From: PRS1 sp965250265 | GTDB taxonomy: Bacteria > Bacteroidota > Bacteroidia > Flavobacteriales > Flavobacteriaceae | NCBI GenBank assembly: GCA_965250265.1 | Contig: CBDFNO010000011.1 | Location: forward strand, 248,001 to 312,000 | Direction: 5' to 3' | Length of the DNA stretch: 64,000 bases | Shown here: positions 9,206 through 18,343 of the stretch, piece after piece | Layout of the letters: each line of letters opens with the position of its first letter | Position numbering within the stretch: position 1 is the first letter of the stretch | Program-made: the position numbers and the translations under genes | Notes under the pieces: model-generated | The model's input: only the letters and a program-made list of their open reading frames with translations | Databases searched by the model: none | What the model was told of the DNA's origin: nothing

Positions 9206-9985
9206 ATGGCTAAAAAGAAAGAAGTTAGTGTTGAAGAAAGATTAAGAGCACTATATGATTTACAATTAATTGATTCTCGTATTGACGAGATCAGAAATGT
9301 AAGAGGAGAACTTCCATTAGAAGTACGCGATTTAGAAGACGAAGTTGAAGGTTTAAGCACAAGACTTCAAAAATTAGACGAAAACCTTGCCGATGTTGAC
9401 GAACAAATTAAAGCAAAAAAGAATCTTATGGAGGAGGCCAAAGCTTTAATTAAAAAATATAGTGAGCAACAAAAAAATGTTAGAAATAACAGAGAATTTA
9501 ATTCACTTACTAAAGAGGTAGAGTTTCAAGAATTAGAAATTCAACTTGCGGAAAAGCACATTAAAGAATTTCATGTTCAAATTGAACAGAAAAATGAGGT
9601 GATTAATACCACTAAAGAGCGTTTAAAAGAACGTAACAATCACTTAAAACATAAAAAATCAGAATTAGATGTAATTCTTGCAGAAACCGAAAAGGAGGAA
9701 GATACTTTAAATAAAAAATCAGAAAAATATAAGCAATTAATTGAAGAACGTCTAGTTGTCGCTTATACAAGAATTAGAAAAAATGTAAAAAATGGATTAG
9801 CAGTTGTTCCAGTTGAAAGAGGAGCTGCAGGTGGATCCTACTTTACTATTCCTCCACAAGTGATCGTAGAAATTGCTTCTCGTAAAAAAATTATCACAGA
9901 TGAGCATAGTGGACGTATTTTAGTTGATGAAGTTCTTGCTACCGAGCAAAAAGCAAAAATGAAAAAACTACTTGCAAAACGTTAA
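9206..9985 (+). CDS. Coiled-coil protein of the C4 zinc-ribbon family, with the cysteines lost
   Basis: A 259-residue protein, largely one long antiparallel coiled coil (about residues 10-190), ending in a segment that aligns with the C4 zinc ribbon found in this Nif3-linked family. In typical members that ribbon has two CxxC knuckles. Here the matching positions read GAAGGS and DEHSGR, so all four cysteines are absent while the surrounding residues (IPPQ, GRILVD) are kept. It probably folds the same way without zinc. Its place directly after the Nif3 gene is a common pairing in bacteria, but the joint function is unknown. Confidence 0.88.
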   Translation: MAKKKEVSVEERLRALYDLQLIDSRIDEIRNVRGELPLEVRDLEDEVEGLSTRLQKLDENLADVDEQIKAKKNLMEEAKALIKKYSEQQKNVRNNREFNSLTKEVEFQELEIQLAEKHIKEFHVQIEQKNEVINTTKERLKERNNHLKHKKSELDVILAETEKEEDTLNKKSEKYKQLIEERLVVAYTRIRKNVKNGLAVVPVERGAAGGSYFTIPPQVIVEIASRKKIITDEHSGRILVDEVLATEQKAKMKKLLAKR

Positions 9986-10009
9986 AACGTTAATATTTAT
10001 AATAGATTT

Positions 10010-10040
10010 AAAGCCTTTACAAACTTGTAAAGGCTTTTTT
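10010..10040 (+). terminator. Rho-independent terminator after the Nif3 operon
   Basis: A perfect 13-base inverted repeat (AAAGCCTTTACAA and its complement) with a very short loop is followed by a run of T. It lies 25 bases after the stop of the coiled-coil gene. Confidence 0.88.
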
Positions 10041-10112
10041 ATTTACTAAAATTTTAGTCCTCCATTTAAGTTTTCTTAATTTCATACGACATAATGTAAA
10101 AAAAATATTGTT

Positions 10113-10805
10113 ATGATGAATCTAAAAACTTTAGCAATTGCCTTTATTTTAATATTTACTTTTAGTTGCCAAAACAATGCACAGGTAAAAATTTCAAATC
10201 AAACTAAAAAAAGTAACATAGAATTAGGTTTAATACAAGCAGAACCAGTTGAAGTAGGACTTCAAAATGGTAAAGCAAGAGCATATTTTTCAAGTGGTTG
10301 CTTTTGGTGTGTTGAAGCTATCTACGAAAGTGTAAAAGGTGTAGACGAAGTTATTAATGGTTATGCTGGCGGACACACTTTAAATCCAACTTATCAGGCA
10401 AGTAATACTGGAAGAACTGGACATGCTGAAGCTGTTGAAGTGATCTACGATCCAACTGTTGTTGATTTTGCAACTTTAGTTGATGTGTATTTTGGTTCTC
10501 AAAACCCTACCCAGGTTAATGGTCAAGATCCTGATGGAGGTTCACAATACCGTTCAATTATTTTTTATCAAAATGATGAACAAAAACAAATTATATTAGA
10601 AAAAAAAGAAGCACTTGCAAAAAAACTCAATGCTACTATTGCAGCAGAAGTTTATCCTTTTCTAAAATTTTGGATTGGTGAAGATTACCATCAAAATTAC
10701 GAACGTTTACATCCTGAAAGTGGATATATTCAAAGAATATCCATACCTAGACTAAATCGTTTTAAAAATAAATTTCCTCATTTATTAAAAGAAAATCGAC
10801 ATTAA
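10113..10805 (+). CDS. msrA: Peptide-methionine (S)-S-oxide reductase, lipoprotein form
   Basis: Repairs oxidised methionine by reducing the S-sulfoxide. The catalytic motif GCFWC is present, with nucleophile C63, and the downstream YAGGH and TGHAEAVEV blocks are typical of MsrA. The N-terminus is a hydrophobic signal ending in FTFSC, a lipobox-like site, so this copy is probably a lipoprotein protecting envelope proteins rather than the cytosol. The 230-residue length fits an MsrA domain plus a signal and spacer. No C-terminal MsrB domain is fused. Its stop overlaps the stop of the convergent methyltransferase gene by four bases. Confidence 0.95.
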   Translation: MMNLKTLAIAFILIFTFSCQNNAQVKISNQTKKSNIELGLIQAEPVEVGLQNGKARAYFSSGCFWCVEAIYESVKGVDEVINGYAGGHTLNPTYQASNTGRTGHAEAVEVIYDPTVVDFATLVDVYFGSQNPTQVNGQDPDGGSQYRSIIFYQNDEQKQIILEKKEALAKKLNATIAAEVYPFLKFWIGEDYHQNYERLHPESGYIQRISIPRLNRFKNKFPHLLKENRH

Positions 10806-11611
10806 GTTTTCGTTGCTTTTAATTCAAATATTAAAGGATATAATTTATCTTCTGTAACATACATTCCTGATTTGGTTTTTACCAATTCTGGTAAAACATT
10901 ATATGGACTTTCATTATGCTCTTTTAAATAATCTATATGTAAACCTGCTTCTGTTAATGCAGTAATTACTTCACCTAAACCATGATTCCAACCATATTCT
11001 TTACTTATCATTTTTGAATCTTGATTTGCATAAGTTCCTTCGTATTCTTCATAAATAACGTCATTTTGCATATAACCATACTTCATTTTTGGTTTGTTTT
11101 CTATATAATCAAACATCCAAACTATTGGGTGAAATTCAACCATATAAAATGTACCTCCTTCATTTAATCGTTCTGCTATCATTTTTGCCCAAGGTTTTAA
11201 ATCTGGAAACCAACCAATCACACCATAACTAGTAAAAACAATATCAAAAGTAGTTGTAATAAATTCCGAAGTATCTAAAACATTACAACATACAAATTTT
11301 GTGTCAAGCTTTAATTCTTCATTTAACTTTTGAGCTAATTTTATGCCTTTGTCACTAAAATCTACACCTACACATTTTGCTCCTAACCTACTCCAACTTA
11401 ATGTATCTTGTCCAAAATGACATTGCAAATGAAGTATCGACTTTCCTTTAACATCATTAAGTGCGTCAAGTTCATACTTCATTAAAGATGATTTTCCATC
11501 TTTAAAAGCCTTCATATTATATATTTCACTTTTAGAATGCACTTTTACCTTTTCATTCCAAGTTGCTTTGTTGGTTTTATAATACTTTTCGTTTTCGTTC
11601 ATAAGCTTCAT
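10802..11611 (-). CDS. Class I SAM-dependent methyltransferase
   Basis: A 269-residue cytoplasmic methyltransferase. The SAM-binding motif I is ILHLQCHFGQDTLSW, followed by the acidic motif VGVDFSDKGI and the post-motif FDIVFTSYGVIGWFPD. The fold is clear but the substrate is not; the sequence resembles bacterial small-molecule methyltransferases rather than rRNA or protein ones. A second ATG nine bases downstream (giving MNENEKYY) is an equally good start. It is a single gene converging on msrA and divergent from the lipoprotein gene to its right. Confidence 0.88.
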   Translation of the reverse strand: MKLMNENEKYYKTNKATWNEKVKVHSKSEIYNMKAFKDGKSSLMKYELDALNDVKGKSILHLQCHFGQDTLSWSRLGAKCVGVDFSDKGIKLAQKLNEELKLDTKFVCCNVLDTSEFITTTFDIVFTSYGVIGWFPDLKPWAKMIAERLNEGGTFYMVEFHPIVWMFDYIENKPKMKYGYMQNDVIYEEYEGTYANQDSKMISKEYGWNHGLGEVITALTEAGLHIDYLKEHNESPYNVLPELVKTKSGMYVTEDKLYPLIFELKATKT

Positions 11612-11649
11612 TTAAAAATCTAATATAAAGCATCTATTTTAATCTTTAT

Positions 11650-11657
11650 TATCTTTG
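11650..11657 (+). promoter_or_regulatory. Predicted -7 promoter box (TATCTTTG)
   Basis: Exact TAnnTTTG match. Its last three bases form an in-frame TTG that could be mistaken for a start of the following gene. The box instead places transcription start close to 11663, which supports the ATG at 11673. Confidence 0.6.
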
Positions 11658-11672
11658 ATAAAAATCAAACTT

Positions 11673-12344
11673 ATGAAATATTCTATTTTTACACTTTTAA
11701 TAACTTTTGCTTTTTTTTCATGCAAGCAAGATAATAGAGCAGTTGTTGAAGAAAAATCACTATCAATTGCAGAAAAAATTGCCAATGCTCATGGTTTCCA
11801 AAACTGGGAGAACGTTAAAACTTTTGAATTTACTTTTGGTGGTAAAATAGAGGATTCTTCTAGTGGTCGTGCTTGGGTTTGGAAACCAAAAACAAATGAT
11901 GTTAAACTTGTTCGAAATGGCGATATCACTAAATATAATAGAAATAATATGGATTCTATCGTATTAAAAACAGATAGAGCTTTTATTAATGATAAGTTTT
12001 GGGCTTTAATTCCATTTCAATTAATTTGGGATGAAGGATTGAAAATTTCAGAACCAGTATCTGTTAGCTCTCCAGTTAAACAAGAAATATTATTTAAAAT
12101 AACCATAATCTACTCTAGTGAAGGCGGTTACACTCCTGGAGATGCTTACGATATATATTATGATAATGAATATATAATTAGAGAATGGAGTTATAGAAAA
12201 GGTAATGCTGGTAAACCATCATTATCAAATACATTTGAAAATTATAAGGATTTTAATGGCATAAAAATTGCCGAACATCATAAAAAAGCTGAAAGCGACT
12301 GGAATCTTCTAGTAAGAAATATTAAGGTGGAATTTGAAAAATAA
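11673..12344 (+). CDS. Putative lipoprotein of unknown function
   Basis: A 223-residue protein with a signal peptide ending in FAFFSC, so it is likely lipidated and envelope-located. The body starts with AEKIANAHGFQNWENVKTF and contains AWVWKPKTNDVKLV. This pattern resembles a family widespread in flavobacteria that I believe is catalogued as DUF6503; the match is from memory and tentative. No catalytic motif is visible. The beta-rich composition could fit a lipid- or ligand-binding fold. It is a single gene with its own promoter box. Confidence 0.75.
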   Translation: MKYSIFTLLITFAFFSCKQDNRAVVEEKSLSIAEKIANAHGFQNWENVKTFEFTFGGKIEDSSSGRAWVWKPKTNDVKLVRNGDITKYNRNNMDSIVLKTDRAFINDKFWALIPFQLIWDEGLKISEPVSVSSPVKQEILFKITIIYSSEGGYTPGDAYDIYYDNEYIIREWSYRKGNAGKPSLSNTFENYKDFNGIKIAEHHKKAESDWNLLVRNIKVEFEK

Positions 12345-12384
12345 TTTAATGTATCAACTAACTTAAAATCTTTCAATTTTTTCA

Positions 12385-12392
12385 TATTTTTG
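12385..12392 (+). promoter_or_regulatory. Predicted -7 promoter box (TATTTTTG) for the kynurenine operon
   Basis: A TAnnTTTG match 22 bases before the TTG start of kynU. It is the only promoter-like site seen ahead of the eight closely packed genes that follow. Confidence 0.5.
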
Positions 12393-12414
12393 AGTAAAAT
12401 CTAAACTCAAAACT

Positions 12415-13686
12415 TTGTCCATATATCAACATGGTCTTGATTTTGCAAAACAACAAGACCAATTAGATGAATTATCAGATTACAGAAATCAATTTCATAT
12501 TCCTAAAAACAACAGTGGAGACGAATTGATTTATATGACTGGAAATTCACTTGGTTTACAGCCAAAATCTACAAAAGACTACATTAATCAAGAGCTTGAA
12601 GATTGGGCTAATCTTGGTGTTGAAGGTCATACAGAAGCAAAAAATCCTTGGTTACCTTACCACGAATTTTTAACTGATAGTATGGCTAATTTAGTTGGAG
12701 CAAAACCTATTGAAGTCGTAGTAATGAATACTCTTACTGCTAACCTTCATTTTATGATGGTTTCTTTCTACCAACCAACCAAAACACGTTATAAAATAGT
12801 CATTGAAAGTGACGCTTTTCCATCAGATAAATATGCTGTAGAGTCTCAATTACGTCATCATGGTTTTGACGATAAAGAAGGATTAATTCTTTGGAAACCT
12901 AGAGAGAATGAAGAATTATTACACTACGAAGATTTAGAAACTATTTTAGAATCTCAAGGCGATGAGATAGCTTTAATAATGATTGGAGGCGTAAATTATT
13001 ACACTGGACAATTTTTCGACCTAAAACGCATTACACAACTCGGACACAAACATGGTTGTATTGTTGGTTTCGATTGTGCTCATGGTGCAGGAAACGTAGA
13101 ATTGAACTTACACGATTCTGGAGCTGATTTTGCTGTTTGGTGTACTTATAAGTATTTAAATTCTGGACCAGGAAGTATGGCTGGTTGTTTTGTTCATGAG
13201 CGTCATGCCCATGACAAAAACCTAAACCGTTTTACAGGTTGGTGGAGCCATAATAAACAAACACGTTTTAATATGCGAAAAGAGTTTGATGTGCTTCCGG
13301 GAGCCGAAGGCTGGCAATTAAGCAATCCTCCTATTCTATCTATGGCAGCCATAAAAGCGTCATTAGATATATTTAATGAAGTTGGTATTAAAAAGCTTAC
13401 TGAAAAATCTAAAAAACTAACTGGATATTTTGAGTTCTTAATTAATGAGCTAAACAATTCAGCCATAAAAATTATTACACCAAACAATCTTAAAAAACGT
13501 GGTTGCCAACTATCAATTCAAGTAAAAAATGCAAACAAAAGTTTACATGATAAATTAACTAAAGCTGGAGTAATTAGCGATTGGCGAGAACCTGACGTTA
13601 TTCGATGTGCTCCAGTCCCTTTATATAATACTTATCAGGATGTTTATTTTATGGTAGAAAAATTGAAAGATATTTTAAATGACTAA
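12415..13686 (+). CDS. kynU: Kynureninase
   Basis: PLP enzyme that cleaves kynurenine or 3-hydroxykynurenine to anthranilate or 3-hydroxyanthranilate plus alanine. The PLP lysine is K246 in CTYKYLNSGPG, and D220 in VGFDCAHGAGN contacts the pyridine nitrogen. YMTGNSLGLQP near residue 45 is the N-terminal kynureninase signature. The protein has 423 residues, a full length. Translation starts at TTG; no ATG lies at the expected N-terminus (SIYQHGLDFA). It overlaps kmo by eight bases. With a monooxygenase next door, its main substrate should be 3-hydroxykynurenine. Confidence 0.95.
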   Translation: MSIYQHGLDFAKQQDQLDELSDYRNQFHIPKNNSGDELIYMTGNSLGLQPKSTKDYINQELEDWANLGVEGHTEAKNPWLPYHEFLTDSMANLVGAKPIEVVVMNTLTANLHFMMVSFYQPTKTRYKIVIESDAFPSDKYAVESQLRHHGFDDKEGLILWKPRENEELLHYEDLETILESQGDEIALIMIGGVNYYTGQFFDLKRITQLGHKHGCIVGFDCAHGAGNVELNLHDSGADFAVWCTYKYLNSGPGSMAGCFVHERHAHDKNLNRFTGWWSHNKQTRFNMRKEFDVLPGAEGWQLSNPPILSMAAIKASLDIFNEVGIKKLTEKSKKLTGYFEFLINELNNSAIKIITPNNLKKRGCQLSIQVKNANKSLHDKLTKAGVISDWREPDVIRCAPVPLYNTYQDVYFMVEKLKDILND

Positions 13687-15103
13687 AAAAGAAAGTATAC
13701 TTATTATAGGAGCAGGACTTTGCGGTTCGCTTCTCTCATTACGATTAGGACAAAGAGGATATAATGTTTCTGTTTACGAGAAACGTCCTGATTTACGAAA
13801 AGTTGATATTAGTGCAGGGAAATCCATCAATCTTGCTTTTTCCGATCGTGGAATTAAAGCAATGAGATTAGTTGGAATACAAGATAAAGTTGAACCACTT
13901 TGTATTCCTATGAATGGTCGTATGTTGCACGATAAAGAAGGCAACACTAAACTCTCAAATTATAGTGGTCGTGATCATGAATACATCAATTCTATTTCGC
14001 GAGGTGGATTAAATGCCTTGTTAATGGATGAAGCTGAAGCATTAGAAAATGTGAAACTATTTTTCAATAAAGACTGTACATCAGTAGATTTTGAAAAAAC
14101 GACAGCAAATTTTTATGATTTTGAAACTAAATCAGAATTTATTGAAGATGCCGATATTATTATTGGAACAGATGGTGCAGGTTCTGTTTTGAGACAAAGC
14201 TATTATCTGGAAAAGAAATTCTTGTTTAGCTTTTCACAAAATTTCTTAACACATGGCTATAAAGAATTAAGTATTCTTCCAACTGAAACTGGAGACTATA
14301 AAACCTATAAAAATGCATTACATATTTGGCCTCGAAGTGACTTTATGCTCATTGCATTACCTAATTTAGATGGCAGTTTTACAGTAACACTATTTTTAAA
14401 TCATGATGAAAGTGAGTATAATTTCAGCAACCTTACTACTCCTGAAAGAGTCACAGAATTCTTTAAAAAAGAATTTCCTGATGTATTGGAAATAATGCCG
14501 AACTTGATTGAAGACTTCTTCGAGAATCCAACATCAGCATTAGGAACTGTAAAATGTTCGCCTTGGCATTATAAAGGAAACACTTTGTTAATGGGAGATG
14601 CAGCTCATGCTGTCGTACCATTTTATGGACAAGGCATGAATGCATCTTTCGAAGATGTTACAGTTCTTGATGCTATTATAGACAAGTACGAAAGAGACCT
14701 ACCTAACAACAAAGCAGGTTGGGAAAACATTTTTAAAGCCTATCAAAACGCTCGAAAAGCAGATGCAGATGCCATTGGCGATTTGGCAGTAGAAAATTAT
14801 TACGAAATGAGCGACCATGTAGCAAATCCTATATTCCAAGAAAAGCGTAAATTGGAAATGGATTTAGAAAAGCATTTTCCAGAAGAATATTCCTCAAAAT
14901 ATTCGTTGGTAACTTTTAATGAAAATATAGGCTACAACGAAGCTATGACAAGAGGAAGAGCGCAAGACAAGGCTATTTTAAATATGATTGCTGATAAGGA
15001 ATTAGATTTAAATGGAGATTTAAAAGAAATTTTATCTCGTGTGATTAGAGAAACTGAAGATATTCTTGATGAAGATAAAGTAGCTAAAACTATGCATCAT
15101 TAA
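13679..15103 (+). CDS. kmo: Kynurenine 3-monooxygenase
   Basis: FAD-dependent aromatic hydroxylase that converts kynurenine to 3-hydroxykynurenine with NADPH and oxygen. The dinucleotide fold is IIGAGLCGSLLSLRLGQRG, ending in the ribose-binding acidic residue of VYEKRP. The second FAD motif is LMGDAAHAVVPFYGQGMN. The 474-residue length matches bacterial KMO, and the C-terminal helical segment that contacts membrane or substrate in KMO seems present. It belongs to the aerobic route kynurenine to 2-oxo-acid coded by this operon. Confidence 0.95.
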   Translation: MTKKESILIIGAGLCGSLLSLRLGQRGYNVSVYEKRPDLRKVDISAGKSINLAFSDRGIKAMRLVGIQDKVEPLCIPMNGRMLHDKEGNTKLSNYSGRDHEYINSISRGGLNALLMDEAEALENVKLFFNKDCTSVDFEKTTANFYDFETKSEFIEDADIIIGTDGAGSVLRQSYYLEKKFLFSFSQNFLTHGYKELSILPTETGDYKTYKNALHIWPRSDFMLIALPNLDGSFTVTLFLNHDESEYNFSNLTTPERVTEFFKKEFPDVLEIMPNLIEDFFENPTSALGTVKCSPWHYKGNTLLMGDAAHAVVPFYGQGMNASFEDVTVLDAIIDKYERDLPNNKAGWENIFKAYQNARKADADAIGDLAVENYYEMSDHVANPIFQEKRKLEMDLEKHFPEEYSSKYSLVTFNENIGYNEAMTRGRAQDKAILNMIADKELDLNGDLKEILSRVIRETEDILDEDKVAKTMHH

Positions 15104-15115
15104 AAACAATTAACT

Positions 15116-15523
15116 ATGAGTGACAAAGTAACACCAAGAGGAGCATATCCACACACAAAACGTGTTGGTGATTTCATATTCGTATCAGGAACCAGTTCAC
15201 GACGACCAGACAATACTATTGCTGGAGTAGAAATTATTGACAAAATGGGAACAAAACGTTTAAATGCTTATGATCAAACAAAAGCTGTTTTAAATAACAT
15301 AGATGCAAATTTACAAAAGTATGGAGTGAGTTTAAAAGATGTAGTTGATGTGTCTTCGTTTTTAGTAAATATGAATGATTTTGCAGATTACAATAAAGCA
15401 TATGCAGAATTTTTTAATGCAGAAACTGGACCAACACGAACTACAGTTGCTGTACACCAATTACCTCATCCAGATTTGGTAGTGGAAATTAAAGTGATGG
15501 CTTATAAGAAAAGTAATGATTAG
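15116..15523 (+). CDS. RidA-family protein, likely 2-aminomuconate deaminase
   Basis: A 135-residue protein of the YjgF/RidA fold, a trimer that hydrolyses enamines or imines. Sequence signs are PHTKRVGDFIFVSGTSSR near the N-terminus and the C-terminal VHQLPHPDLVVEIKVMAY with the conserved acidic residue. Placement between kmo and a semialdehyde dehydrogenase in a 3-hydroxyanthranilate operon points to 2-aminomuconate deaminase, as in the nba and amn pathways, where this family does that step. By sequence alone it could be a general RidA, but context favours the pathway role. It overlaps the next gene by eight bases. Confidence 0.88.
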   Translation: MSDKVTPRGAYPHTKRVGDFIFVSGTSSRRPDNTIAGVEIIDKMGTKRLNAYDQTKAVLNNIDANLQKYGVSLKDVVDVSSFLVNMNDFADYNKAYAEFFNAETGPTRTTVAVHQLPHPDLVVEIKVMAYKKSND

Positions 15524-16958
15524 CATCCAAAACTACATAAACGGACAATTTGTAAATCCAATCCAAAATAATTGGATAGAGAACTATTGTCCTGCTAATG
15601 GAGAAGTTTATGGACAAACCCCAAACTCGTCAAACGAAGATGTAGAAGTTGCATATATAGCTGCAAAAACAGCTTTTTCTTCGTGGTCGCAAACTACATT
15701 TGAAGACCGAAACAGAATACTTATCAAGATTTCAGAATTATTAGAAGCCAACTTACAACGTTTTGCAGAAGCCGAAAGCAAAGACAATGGTAAACCAATT
15801 TCTTTTGCAAAAGCTATAGATATACCAAGAGCTGCAAGTAACTTTCGCTTTTTTGGAAATGCTATTACGCAATTCGCCAGTGAAAGTCACGAAAGTGTTG
15901 GTCAAAACGCTATCAATTATACGTTACGTCAACCCATTGGAGTTGTTGGATGTATTTCACCTTGGAACCTTCCACTCTACCTTTTTACCTGGAAAATTGC
16001 TCCAGCAATTGCAGCTGGAAACTGCGTAGTTGCTAAACCAAGCGAAGTGACTCCTATGACGGCTTTTCTTTTAGGCAAAATTTGCACTGAAGCAGGTTTA
16101 CCAAAAGGTGTATTAAATATTGTTCACGGACTTGGAACCACAACAGGACAAGCCATTGTTGAGCATCCTGATATTAAAGCCATATCATTTACAGGAGGTA
16201 CTGCAACAGGAGCTCACATTGCAAGAGTTGCTGCTCCAATGTTTAAAAAATTATCTTTAGAACTTGGTGGGAAAAATCCAAATATCATTTTTGCCGATTG
16301 TGATTATGATGATATGCTTGAAACAACAGTTCAGTCATCGTTTGCTAATCAAGGTCAGATTTGTTTGTGTGGTAGTCGCATTTTTGTGGAAGCTTCTTTT
16401 TATGATTCATTTAAAAAAGATTTTGTTGAAAAAGTAAAAGCCTTAAAAGTTGGTCATCCTTCTGAAAAGGACACTAATATTGGCGCATTAGTTTCTAAAC
16501 CACATTTAGAAAAAGTGATGAGCTACATAGACATTGCCAAAGAAGAAAACGGTACAATCCTTTGTGGAGGAAATAAAGTGATTGTTGAAGGTTTTGAAAA
16601 CGGTTATTATTTAGAACCAACAGTTATTGAAGTAGAAAGTGACGAATGTCGCGTCAATCAGGAAGAAATATTTGGTCCAGTTGTTACCATTATGCCTTTT
16701 AATACAGAAGATGAGGTGCTCGAAATGGCAAACAAAGTAAAATATGGATTATCAGCCACATTATGGACTAACAATCTTAAACGTAGCATGAAAATGAGTA
16801 ACCAATTACAAGCAGGAATTGTTTGGGTTAACACTTGGTTAATGCGAGATTTACGTACGCCTTTTGGTGGTGTAAAAGATTCTGGTGTTGGTAGAGAAGG
16901 AGGATTTGAAGCTTTACGCTTTTTTACTGAAACAAAGAATGTGTGTATAAAATATTAA
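15516..16958 (+). CDS. Aldehyde dehydrogenase, likely 2-aminomuconic semialdehyde dehydrogenase
   Basis: A 480-residue NAD-dependent aldehyde dehydrogenase. The catalytic cysteine is C283 in QGQICLCGSR and the general base is E249 in SLELGGKNPN. N150 lies in the ISPWNLPL motif. The GQICLCGSR variant is the one seen in hydroxy- and aminomuconic semialdehyde dehydrogenases. Together with the decarboxylase downstream, it should oxidise 2-aminomuconate semialdehyde to 2-aminomuconate, diverting the pathway away from picolinate and quinolinate. Start and stop overlap or nearly touch both neighbours. Confidence 0.92.
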   Translation: MISIQNYINGQFVNPIQNNWIENYCPANGEVYGQTPNSSNEDVEVAYIAAKTAFSSWSQTTFEDRNRILIKISELLEANLQRFAEAESKDNGKPISFAKAIDIPRAASNFRFFGNAITQFASESHESVGQNAINYTLRQPIGVVGCISPWNLPLYLFTWKIAPAIAAGNCVVAKPSEVTPMTAFLLGKICTEAGLPKGVLNIVHGLGTTTGQAIVEHPDIKAISFTGGTATGAHIARVAAPMFKKLSLELGGKNPNIIFADCDYDDMLETTVQSSFANQGQICLCGSRIFVEASFYDSFKKDFVEKVKALKVGHPSEKDTNIGALVSKPHLEKVMSYIDIAKEENGTILCGGNKVIVEGFENGYYLEPTVIEVESDECRVNQEEIFGPVVTIMPFNTEDEVLEMANKVKYGLSATLWTNNLKRSMKMSNQLQAGIVWVNTWLMRDLRTPFGGVKDSGVGREGGFEALRFFTETKNVCIKY

Positions 16959-16960
16959 AT

Positions 16961-17743
16961 ATGGATTTTAACTTAAATAACAAAAACGCTCTAGTGTGTG
17001 GAAGTACACAAGGTATTGGTAAAGCAACAGCAATGGCTCTTGCAGCAGAAGGTGTTAATGTCACTCTTGTCGCTAGGAATGAAGACAAATTAAAACAAGT
17101 CATTTCCAAATTATCTTCGCATCAAAATCATAATTACATTGTTGCCGATTTTTCAAACCCCAATAATTTAAAAGAGAAAATTGAAAATTTCATTAAAGCA
17201 AATAACGGATTTCATATTCTGGTAAATAATACTGGAGGTCCAAAAGGAGGTCCAGTATTTTCCGCTGCTATTGAAGATTTTGAAAGCGCTTTTACACAAC
17301 ATTTAAAATGTAATCATGTTTTAGTACAAGCAGTTGTTCCTTATATGAAAACTGAAAGATTTGGGCGAATTATAAATATTATTTCCACTTCAGTAAAACA
17401 ACCTTTAGATGGTCTTGGTGTAAGTAATACCATTCGTGGAGCTGTAGCAAATTGGAGTAAAACATTGGCAAACGAATTAGGAAGTTTTGGGATTACAGTA
17501 AATAATGTGCTTCCGGGAGCTACAGAAACAGAGCGTTTAGCTGAAATTATAAAAAATAAATCGTCTAAAATTGGAGCTTCAGAAGAAGATGTAGCTAATG
17601 CAATGAAAAATACTGTACCAGCAAAACGTTTCGCAAAACCTGAAGAAACTGCTTGTGCAATTACGTTTTTAGCAAGCGAAGCTGCTAGTTATATTAACGG
17701 AATTAATTTACCTGTTGATGGTGGACGAACAAAATCTTTGTAA
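16961..17743 (+). CDS. Atypical short-chain dehydrogenase/reductase in the kynurenine operon
   Basis: A 260-residue Rossmann-fold protein with the SDR cofactor motif GSTQGIG, the acidic motif ADFS and NNTGG in place of NNAG. The classical catalytic YxxxK is not there: the matching positions are S155 and R159 (SNTIR), while the upstream serine region (ISTSVK) is kept. Proteins of this variant type may bind nucleotide but use another mechanism. The C-terminal INGINLPVDGGRTKSL is standard. The ATG at 16961 gives the normal N-terminus; upstream in-frame GTG lies inside the previous gene. Its step in kynurenine breakdown is unclear, possibly on a muconate product. Confidence 0.85.
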   Translation: MDFNLNNKNALVCGSTQGIGKATAMALAAEGVNVTLVARNEDKLKQVISKLSSHQNHNYIVADFSNPNNLKEKIENFIKANNGFHILVNNTGGPKGGPVFSAAIEDFESAFTQHLKCNHVLVQAVVPYMKTERFGRIINIISTSVKQPLDGLGVSNTIRGAVANWSKTLANELGSFGITVNNVLPGATETERLAEIIKNKSSKIGASEEDVANAMKNTVPAKRFAKPEETACAITFLASEAASYINGINLPVDGGRTKSL

Positions 17744-17780
17744 CTTTATAGAATAACAAATATCACTAAAACATAAAACT

Positions 17781-18314
17781 ATGAGCAATTTAGTTTCTCC
17801 TTTAAATTTTAAAGATTGGATTGATGAAAACAGACATTTGTTAAAACCTCCGGTTGGAAATAAATGTATTTGGAAAGATGGCGATTTTATCGTTATGGTT
17901 GTTGGAGGTCCAAATAGTAGAAAGGATTATCATTATAACGAAACGCCTGAATTTTTCTATCAGGTTGAAGGAGATATCGTCTTAAAAATTATTGATAACG
18001 GTACTCCAAAAGATGTGCATATTAAGGAAGGTGATATTTATTTATTACCTCCAAAGGTACCGCATTCTCCACAACGTGGAGCCAATACGGTTGGGTTGGT
18101 AATTGAATATAAACGCCCAGAAGGGATGCGTGACGCAATACTTTGGTTTTGTGAAAATTGTGTAACTAAACTTTATGAAGAAGACTTTACTTTAAATAAT
18201 ATTGAAACTGATATGCCAGGAATTTTCGATAAATATTATAGTGATTCAGAGAAGCGAAGTTGTCCTAATTGTGGCGAAGTGATGCAACCACCTGAAAAAG
18301 TGAAAATAGATTAG
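17781..18314 (+). CDS. nbaC: 3-hydroxyanthranilate 3,4-dioxygenase
   Basis: Cupin iron enzyme that opens the ring of 3-hydroxyanthranilate to 2-amino-3-carboxymuconate semialdehyde. All catalytic iron ligands are in place: H51, E57 and H95. R47 and R99, which hold the substrate carboxylate in the studied bacterial enzyme, are also conserved. A second rubredoxin-like metal site is complete with C124, C127, C161 and C164, as in bacterial rather than animal forms. The length is 177 residues. The product is unstable, so coupling to the following decarboxylase gene makes biochemical sense. Confidence 0.96.
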   Translation: MSNLVSPLNFKDWIDENRHLLKPPVGNKCIWKDGDFIVMVVGGPNSRKDYHYNETPEFFYQVEGDIVLKIIDNGTPKDVHIKEGDIYLLPPKVPHSPQRGANTVGLVIEYKRPEGMRDAILWFCENCVTKLYEEDFTLNNIETDMPGIFDKYYSDSEKRSCPNCGEVMQPPEKVKID

Positions 18315-18343
18315 TTGAATTCCCATTTTTGAAGGAATTAAAT

